The position numbers and the translations under genes were made by a program. This document shows, piece after piece, positions 19,337-24,983 of a DNA stretch of 24,983 nt (the first letter of the stretch is position 1; the number at the start of each line of letters is the position of its first letter). This stretch comes from Pavlovales sp. CCMP2436 (Eukaryota > Haptophyta > Pavlovophyceae > Pavlovales), in NCBI GenBank assembly GCA_026770615.1, contig MU631467.1, positions 33,898 through 58,880 of the forward strand, written 5' to 3'. The notes below the pieces were generated by a model, which saw nothing but the letters and a program-made list of their open reading frames with translations, did no database searches and was not told where the DNA came from.

Positions 19337-19459
19337 CCACTTCTACCAGTTCCCCACTTCGGCGTAGCGCGTAGGAGCCTACGTCGGAACGCTAAGATCA
19401 GCTCGACTTGAACTTCAAACACCGCCAGCCTGAACCTCGAAACCCCCCTTCATTAATAT
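19337..19459 (+). mobile_element. Second copy of the 3' tail of the GC-rich element in the fibre region
   Basis: ccacttctaccag...cattaatat matches 2767-2883 in the same orientation with scattered substitutions and small indels. Similarity begins abruptly at ccacttctaccag and both copies end at cattaatat. A common 3' end with differing 5' ends is the pattern of 5'-truncated retroposition. Confidence 0.8.
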
Positions 19460-19470
19460 CTTATCTTACT

Positions 19471-19499
19471 GATAGGGATTCAAGCTGGCGTCTGACTGT
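19471..19499 (+). repeat. 84-bp dispersed repeat, 29-bp partial copy 3
   Basis: gatagggattcaagctggcg followed by tctgactgt, identical to the start of copy 1. It is placed 12 bp after the element tail, so the tail lies between two copies of this repeat. Confidence 0.85.
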
Positions 19500-19658
19500 C
19501 TTCGAAGTTATATATGTATATACTTTCATTCACGTGCGGCAAGCCCGGCTGCAAGTACCGGCCTCAGCTGACTTGATCTGGATTTATGATGCCGGAGGGC
19601 GCATGCGTCTTTATCTGCGAGCCGTCCGCCGTCGACTTGCTCACACGACCGCGCACAC

Positions 19659-20348
19659 TTACTCGGCCTTCTCCGAGGTGGGCGCCTTGTTGGTGTGCTC
19701 GGTCGCCTCGAGGTCGTTCATCGGGTCGACCTTGCGCTTGGGGGCAGGCGAGTTGAAGATCTTGGGCGCGGCCGCTGCGTCCTCCATCGGCACGTTGGCG
19801 GTCTTGTTCTCGTCGACATCGTCGAGGATGGTGAGGTGCTCGAGGACCTCTTCAGTCGGCAGCAGGTTGGCCGTCGCTGAGTCCATCATGGAGGGGGTGG
19901 ACTGCTCGGTGGCGACGATCTCGGCGGCGGGCTTGGCCTCGACGATGGAAGGGGACTTCTCGGTGGCGGTGGCCATCACCTCGGCCGGCGTCGGCGGCAC
20001 CTCCGGCTGCGCGGCGGCGGCAGGCTCGGCGGCCATCACCTCGGCCGGCGTCGGCGGCACCTCTGGCTGCGCGGCGGCAGTGGCGGTGGCGGTGATCTTC
20101 TCGGCCGGCGTCGGCGGCACCTCGGGCAGCGCGGCGGTGACAGGCTCGGCGGCGATCGACTCGGCCGGCGTCAGCTGCGTCTCGGGCTGCGTGGCGGTGA
20201 CGGGCTCGATGGCCTTCGACTCGGCCGGCGTCGGCGACTCCGTAGGCTGCGCGGCGGCGGTGTCGGGCTCATCAATCTTTTTGGCCAGCGTCTGCGGCGC
20301 GTCGGGCTGCGCGGCGGCGGCGGCGGCGTGGTTGGGCGTGCTCTGCAT
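19659..20348 (-). CDS. Pro/Ala/Glu repeat protein with a possible nuclear localisation signal
   Basis: I chose the ATG at 20346-20348 (MQSTPNHAAAAAA). The TATA box lies about 45 bp upstream, so an ATG at 20408 would precede transcription; the duplicate gene conserves the MQS start. The result is 229 codons, with a TAA at 19659-19661. Residues about 15-130 are a tandem 20-residue repeat ending PPTPAE or similar; in DNA it is a 60-bp repeat starting near 19981, 20041, 20101, 20161, 20221 and 20281. The C-terminal part is acidic (LPTEEVLEHLTILDDVDEN) and then has APKRKVDP, close to a classical nuclear localisation signal. The protein is probably disordered; function unknown. It heads a tandem pair with 20405-20815. 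Confidence 0.6.
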   Translation of the reverse strand: MQSTPNHAAAAAAQPDAPQTLAKKIDEPDTAAAQPTESPTPAESKAIEPVTATQPETQLTPAESIAAEPVTAALPEVPPTPAEKITATATAAAQPEVPPTPAEVMAAEPAAAAQPEVPPTPAEVMATATEKSPSIVEAKPAAEIVATEQSTPSMMDSATANLLPTEEVLEHLTILDDVDENKTANVPMEDAAAAPKIFNSPAPKRKVDPMNDLEATEHTNKAPTSEKAE

Positions 20349-20372
20349 GCTGAGTTTGCTCGGGGTCAAATT

Positions 20373-20433
20373 CTCTATATAATCTTGAAATTTTATATAA
20401 TAGGTCACCCGCCATGCACTTTGCGCGCCAAAA
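20373..20433 (-). promoter_or_regulatory. TATA boxes plus E2F-like site upstream of the repeat-protein gene
   Basis: On the minus strand TATATAAAATTTCAAGATTA starts at 20399 and a second TATATAG follows. TTTTGGCGCGCAAA at 20433-20420 contains TTTGGCGCG, which fits the E2F/DP consensus TTTSSCGC. The same arrangement is conserved at 20840-20896. The site overlaps the 3' end of the upstream duplicate. Confidence 0.5.
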
Positions 20434-20815
20434 CTAAGATCAACTGCCAGTCCATGGTCTCCTGCTCGTCGTCAGTCGCCATTGTCGCCTTGTCGTCGTC
20501 GAGCTTGGACTCGGCGACGGGCTCGGCAGCGGTGATGGAGGGGGTGGGCTGCTCAGCGGCGACGATATCGGCAGCGGGCTTGGCGGCGACGATGGAAGAG
20601 GACTACTCGGTGGCCGCCGCCATCTCCTCGGCCGGTGTAAGCGGCGTCTCAGGCTGCGTGGCGGTGACGGGCTCGATGGCCTTTGACTCGGCCGGCGTCG
20701 GCGGCTCCGTGGGCTGCGCGGCGGCGGTGACGGGCTCATCAATCTTCTTAGCCAGTGTCTACGGCGCGTCGTGCTGCGCGGCGGCGGCGGCGGCGTTGTT
20801 GGGCGAGCTCTGCAT
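20405..20815 (-). pseudogene. Tandem duplicate of the repeat-protein gene with two in-frame TAG codons
   Basis: The ATG at 20813-20815 (MQSSPNNAAAAAA) starts a frame that stays open to a TGA at 20405-20407 (137 codons) apart from TAG at 20759-20761 and 20603-20605. At the first, the intact copy has CAG (Gln); at the second it has AAG. Only three 60-bp repeat units remain, against about six in the neighbour. The C terminus is shorter and its last codons run into the next gene's promoter. Either this is a pseudogene by nonsense mutation, or TAG is read through or reassigned in this genome. There is no frameshift. Confidence 0.6.
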
Positions 20816-20839
20816 GCTGAGTTGCTAGGGTCAAATTCT

Positions 20840-20896
20840 CTATATAATCTTAAAATTTTATATAGGGAATTTCGCCATGCACTTTGCGCGCCAAAA
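20840..20896. promoter_or_regulatory. Bidirectional TATA palindrome and E2F-like site
   Basis: The sequence between the minus ATG at 20815 and the plus ATG at 20951 contains ctatataatct...ttttatatag (20840-20865), an inverted pair giving TATATAA-type boxes on both strands. TTTGCGCGCCAAAA follows at 20883-20896 (TTTGGCGCG on the minus strand). The spacing suits divergent transcription of both genes. Confidence 0.5.
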
Positions 20897-20950
20897 CTAA
20901 GATTAACTGCCAGGCTTTGGAACGCTGACTCACCGCAGCTCTCGCGCAGC

Positions 20951-21466
20951 ATGGGTAGTAAGAAGGGCAGCAAGCAGACCGAGGAGGACGAGACGGCGCG
21001 CGCGGCCGAGGAGAGCCAGCTCGCGGCGAAGGGCGCGACGGACGCCAACCCGCTGGTCGAGCTCCTCGGCCTCGACGGCGGCGGCGAGACCACCACCACC
21101 GAGGCCATCACCGAGGCGCCGCCTGTCGACGTCGCGGCGCTCGCCAAGGACGAGAACGCAGCCGACGCCGGCATGAGGACAGACGACGACGCGCTCGACG
21201 ACGACGGTGGCTGCGACAGCACGCAGCTCCCACCGGGCACGTAGCCCCGCGCCGACAAGCGCGACCCCTGCGGCGACGCGGCCAAGAAGCTGGAGGAGGC
21301 CGTCGCCGAGAATTTGGACAACTCGGTGACGACGTCACCGGCGGCGGCCGCGACCAAGGGCACCCACGAGAAGAAGAAGCTCGCGCTCTCGGCGGCCAAG
21401 CCGCATGCCAAGCGCACGCGCGCCTACAAGTCCCTCGTCGAGGAGCTCGTCGCGCTCCCGGTGTGA
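20951..21466 (+). CDS. Acidic/lysine-rich protein with one in-frame TAG
   Basis: The ATG at 20951 opens MGSKKGSKQTEEDETARAAE. The frame is clean for 97 codons to a TAG at 21242-21244 and then stays open for 73 more codons to TGA 21464-21466, with the same composition and GC-rich third positions. The second part (KKLEEAVAENLDNS, then HEKKKLALSAAKPHAKRTRA, then VEELVALPV) is Lys/Ala-rich, like the tails of chromatin-associated proteins. I infer one gene of about 171 codons interrupted by a TAG. It is divergent from the repeat-protein pair and shares the E2F-like promoter, which would suit S-phase expression. No domain is recognised. Confidence 0.5.
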
Positions 21467-21934
21467 GCTGGCAGCAGCGCGCGCGCGCGCACTGCTGGCT
21501 GTGCATTCCGCATCCTCCACCACCGCCCGCCGCTGTCGCGCGCCGCGGCCACGGCCGCGCGGCCACGGCCGCTCTGGTGGGAGCCGGCAGCTCGCCTTGC
21601 CCGTGCATCTACTTATGCACAGATGGATGTGAAGTAATGTCATTGCAGCAATATATGTATTAGACCGTAGTTAATAGGCGCAGCTGAAGACCTGCTGGAA
21701 CGGCGGATTCACTTGCGAAAATGACTTCGGCAGGAACCGACGACGATGAGAGAATTCGAGCGGAATAAATTATTTATAAATAAGCAACTAATGTATATTT
21801 AGATAATGTGGGCTCTGAACTGCTTCACAGAGGAAATGCCATCAGGAGCATTTCACTCCCTTCCTCGCAACCGAATTATATGCCGCTTTTTGTATGAATT
21901 CATTCCCATGAATTTAAGTAACGAGAGTACTAGA
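21467..21934. other. No gene; GC repeat tract then AT-rich spacer
   Basis: (gc)n at about 21476-21491 is followed by cggccacggccgcgcggcca-type repeats (ggccacggccgc twice, 21546-21572). Then comes AT-rich spacer with no open frame I would defend. It may contain the 3' untranslated region of the preceding gene. Confidence 0.5.
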
Positions 21935-23755
21935 CGTGAAACCCTGCTCAAGTAAACCCGAACGAAATCGCCTGCTCGGAGTAGCTCATTCGGCGTTTTG
22001 GTACCCACCGCAAGGTGGAAGTGAATCTCAACAGAGTGACGCTCAGGCGCTGTCAAACGGAGCCACCTAGACGCAGAGACTACGCCACAGGCGGTAGAAG
22101 GGGCATCATCACATCACATATAACATAACCATACATTAAGAAATAATTTGATTGTTTAGATAACATCATCGCTCTTTAGACGTCCCCCCTGACAGATACT
22201 TTCACCAGACCGGAGGCATGTGGGCATGACCTTCTCTACTAATTCGTATGAATTGGATTTATTTGGTTGTTATTGGCTGACTTGGCTCCCGGGTCTCCCG
22301 CACAATACGATACGAGTACTATATAAACAAGATTGAGATTGAATTGTTCGAAGATTTCACAAGTCGACTAACTATTTATTTGAATTTGCACGAATGCATC
22401 TGTGACAAGCGAGGGACCCTCTTTATGCGATATTTATGTGCACGCTGCCTCGCCGCTCAGAACCGATGAGCCATCGCCGATCCAGCAGATACAATTTCAC
22501 GGTGCTCGATCGCGTCAATTTTCCAGCTCGTGAATAGTTATGCCCCCGACGCGGAGCTCCCGACGCGGCTTGTAAGCGCTTCTAACTCTAAATCTTCTAG
22601 TTTCAGTCGTAGTTAACATTAGTTATGCAACGGGTGCTGTTTAATTATCTCTCCATACCGCCCTTATCCCCATCGGTCACGCCAGCATATTCGGTTGATC
22701 AAATTTTAATTTCAGTCATAGACGGGCATTTAGAAAGCTGGGAATCCGAGGGAGGCCCAGTTTCTTAGGGTTTCTTAAGGCCCCAGTGGCAGTGAGGCCC
22801 AGTTTCTTAATTGCTGATCTGGCTCTGTCTGACAGGCAGTGAGGCTTAGTTTCTGAAGCCCCCTTGTCTATTATTTCTTAATTGCTTTAAGTGTTATTTT
22901 CTAGCCTTACGTCCGCTCCTAGGTAAGGCCTACGTTATTATGAAGGACCATAGACAGGAACAGTGCGAGGACTAGGGCATGAGCAAGAGGGGTAAGGCTT
23001 GGACATGGGCTAATGGACTAAGTACTCTACCCGGCAAGACCGCCGGTCTCTATAAATTTCCTCTTTAAAATCTAAGAAAACCGCAAAAATTGGAGGCAGT
23101 GTTTTTCTTCGTTCTTAAGGTACCTCGCTATTTGAGGTCCATTTTCTTCACTTTCTCCCAACTACATTGAGGCCCAGTTTCTTCATGCCCAGCTTTCTTA
23201 ATGATGCCCGTCTATGACTGAAATTCGCATCACATTTGCATAACTGGACTGCGTGCACATATGCGAAGGGTGATATGCACGGCCGTCGAACAGCGGTGCG
23301 CGTGGGAGGGGAGCTTTTCGAATGCTACCCGAGCAATTTATTGCGAAAGAATAACTAAAAATAGTTCCGGATCTCTATCGGGCAGCATACGGGCCATATA
23401 GAAGAAGAATAATGAAAAACCGATATTTTAGAAGTCAGATCGCACAGATCTGACTTTAAACCCACTCGAACCTGCTCGCATCCGTTTCTATGGCAACTAC
23501 TCGTTCTCGAAATGCAGCAACTAAAAATCATTCAAAGTATGCATGGGGGAAGCAACTCTAAATGTTATGTTATTATGTTGTGATGCTAGTTCTACCGCCT
23601 GGGGCGCAGTTTCTGCGTCCAGGTGGCCCCGGGTGTCAGCGTCTGAGCGTCACTCTGTTGAGTTTCAGCGTCACCTTGCGGTGATACCAAAACGCCGACT
23701 GAGCTCCAAAGCAGGCGATTTCGTTTCGGGTTTAGTCGAAGATAGGTTCCACTGC
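21935..23755. mobile_element. ~1.8-kb element with long, nested inverted repeats
   Basis: The left arm 21954-22130 is the imperfect reverse complement of 23574-23733; shared words include aaacccga, cggcgttttggta, caacagagtgacgctca and ggcggtaga. Weaker similarity extends outward a further ~20 bp on each side. A second, inner inverted repeat lies at 22708-22744 and 23190-23225. No transposase is visible in either strand, so this is probably a non-autonomous foldback element. The interior (22745-23190) is rich in the word aggcccagtttctta. No target-site duplication was identified. Confidence 0.65.
22708..23225. repeat. Inner inverted repeat of the foldback element
   Basis: tttcagtcatagacgggcat with two flanking bases (22708-22729) is repeated in reverse complement at 23204-23225 with 22 of 22 matches. 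Continued similarity covers aagaaagctggg. The spacer holds several copies of aggcccagtttctta, some in inverted orientation near 23170. Confidence 0.85.
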
Positions 23756-23875
23756 GGTGTCTCGCTCCACGCAGCGACGTAGTCCACATTGCGCTGCATG
23801 ACAGTGTAAGTCTTCGGGCCCATTGCATTGCCGAAGCACGCACGCAGATGCCAGTTGCGATATGGAAGGTCGTCG

Positions 23876-24030
23876 CCGGCTCTTAGAAAAGGCGTAACGT
23901 ACGGGGATTATCCGTGGGGCCCGTGGGGCCCCGTGGGCCCCCGCGCTATGTGACAAGTTAGTTATATGTTAGTCACATAGGCGCCTCCGGCGGGGCCCCC
24001 GGGGGCCCTGCGGGGCTTTCTAAGAGCCGG
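23876..24030. mobile_element. 155-bp MITE with 14-bp terminal inverted repeats and target duplication
   Basis: Perfect terminal inverted repeats ccggctcttagaaa (23876-23889) and tttctaagagccgg (24017-24030) are flanked by direct repeats gtcgtcg (23869-23875 and 24031-24037). These become 8 bp if the shared g is counted. Inside is a further palindrome: GC-rich ggggccc arms, then ctatgtgac (23946-23954) pairing with gtcacatag (23972-23980). An 8-bp duplication is typical of hAT-type transposition; that assignment is inference. Confidence 0.85.
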
Positions 24031-24195
24031 GTCGTCGGGTCGAGGGCTGTCAGATGTCAGCGCTGGATCCGGGATCCAGAGCGTCCGTCGGTTGCTTCTT
24101 TTTCAAAACGATATATATATAGCGGCTCAGCATGGTTCAACAGGTGTTGTTCACTCACTGACTTGGTCGACGTCAGACGTACTAAGTAAACTAAA

Positions 24196-24441
24196 TTAAT
24201 ACTCGCGGTACATAGGTGACTCGTGGTGAGTCGGGGCCGCTCGGTTTTTATTAGCAGCTTTGCGCACGTTGCTTTTTAAGAAGCACTCAAACGCGTCCAC
24301 CGCCGCAAGCCCACTCCAGTTTTCAAGCTCGATCTGCGATAGCACATATGAACAACGCCTTGCCGCGCACGCTTGCGCAGCCTTTTTTTTTAACCAAGCA
24401 CTTCGTGATAAAGGTCTCCCTCTTCTCATCGGCTGCCCCAT
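24196..24441 (-). CDS. Possible C-terminal exon of a host gene
   Basis: The minus frame contains SQIELENWSGLAAVDAFECF followed by LKSNVRKAANKNR, ending at a TAA at 24196-24198. Its helical pattern is more protein-like than the overlapping frames. The proposed start (24441) is probably not real; an upstream exon is expected. No family recognised. Confidence 0.3.
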   Translation of the reverse strand: MGQPMRRGRPLSRSAWLKKKAAQACAARRCSYVLSQIELENWSGLAAVDAFECFLKSNVRKAANKNRAAPTHHESPMYREY

Positions 24442-24620
24442 CCGCTCGCCTTTGCTCCACTTTCTCGCCTCTGCTCCGTCTTTTTGCCTCTACTCCACGC
24501 AACTGGAGGGCATATTTGCGACATCCCCGGCAAGGGGTGGGATAGACTGGGCCAGCAGACAAGCCGCATATATTTGCGATTTCTGTCCCTCGGGGCAAGA
24601 ATCGCAATATATGTGATACA

Positions 24621-24881
24621 GGCTAGTGAAGAAGTAATGTTTTGTGAGTCGCGCAGGTGTGCCGCGCTCGCAGACGGTGCTGCACTTTCAGACGACGCGA
24701 GGGAGAGCAGTAGAGGTCGGTCAGCGCGCTGCCAGTCGAGAGTCGTCAGTCGTCGATCGTCGTGTGTCTGAACTGATTAGCGGTGAGGACGGTATCCGTG
24801 TGCTCCGGGTGGATCCCCGGATCTGAGTGTTTTTCAACACTTAAATCCAGTGAGATCCTCTCGGGGACGGACGTTTAACTA
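24621..24881 (+). repeat. Interspersed ~260-bp repeat, right copy
   Basis: Same orientation as the left copy at 13920-14182, diverged throughout. The two copies bracket 10.7 kb, which includes all the host genes found here. The divergence is too high for a recent long-terminal-repeat pair. Confidence 0.75.
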
Positions 24882-24983
24882 GAAACTTACGATACCTCTT
24901 GAGGCCATACGGGGGGAGCCACGCAAGCGCGTGCGGAGTCCGGACATCTCGGCCACTCCACAGAATCAGATACCAAACACTCC

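Noticed and set aside
23543..23956. Open frames at the right end of the foldback element
   Set aside because: They lie within inverted repeats and the MITE; the mirrored left arm does not preserve a frame.
13920..24881. A long-terminal-repeat retrotransposon bounded by the 260-bp repeats
   Set aside because: The repeats are strongly diverged, lack TG...CA ends, and the interior has no gag, protease, reverse transcriptase or integrase.

Overview
The window joins two very different kinds of DNA. From 1 to about 13,860 it is AT-rich and carries the remains of an integrated double-jelly-roll DNA virus of the Polinton-like / adintovirus / virophage type (Preplasmiviricota). From about 13,920 to the end it is GC-rich, repeat-laden nuclear DNA with AT-rich GT-AG introns, TATA boxes, microsatellites and small foldback transposons. 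I infer a eukaryotic host with GC-rich exons, most likely a protist or alga. I cannot name the species.

Viral block. From right to left there is a truncated D5-like SF3 helicase (13,189-13,856, -) followed at its stop by a hairpin, and then a duplicated AT-rich locus with small ORFs (12,010-12,990). Next come a + strand coiled-coil protein with a C-terminal membrane segment (11,419-11,995) and a small - strand protein (10,981-11,370). The morphogenesis module follows on the - strand: major capsid protein (9,657-10,933), FtsK/HerA packaging ATPase (8,916-9,638), an unknown protein (7,977-8,854) and a penton-like minor capsid protein (7,202-7,980). A + strand class 3 lipase-like gene (6,588-7,152) is divergent from a very large - strand fibre-like region (1-6,547). 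That region has a repetitive stalk and several laminin-G/concanavalin-like modules and runs off the left edge. The module order and the ATGA overlap between two genes still show the virus plan. Every large gene is broken. Many frame changes fall at short homopolymer runs that are one base short, so decay and uncorrected sequencing error both have to be considered. In-frame stops, a 25-bp duplication and a GC-rich insertion in the fibre show that at least part of the damage goes beyond run-length errors.

Host block. A four-exon gene for a multi-pass membrane protein (14,701-16,605, -) lies next to the viral edge. At 19.6-21.5 kb is a small cluster: a proline/alanine/glutamate-repeat protein gene (-), a tandem duplicate of it with two in-frame TAG codons, and a divergent + strand gene for a lysine-rich acidic protein with one in-frame TAG. 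Both promoters have TATA boxes and an E2F-like TTTGGCGCG site. The rest is mostly repeats: a 260-bp repeat at 13.9 and 24.6 kb, an 84-bp repeat at 17.3 and 19.2 kb, a shared 3' tail linking the fibre insertion to 19.3 kb, a 1.8-kb nested inverted-repeat element, and a 155-bp MITE with a 7-8 bp target duplication.

Family names come from motif recognition by eye. No database search was run.
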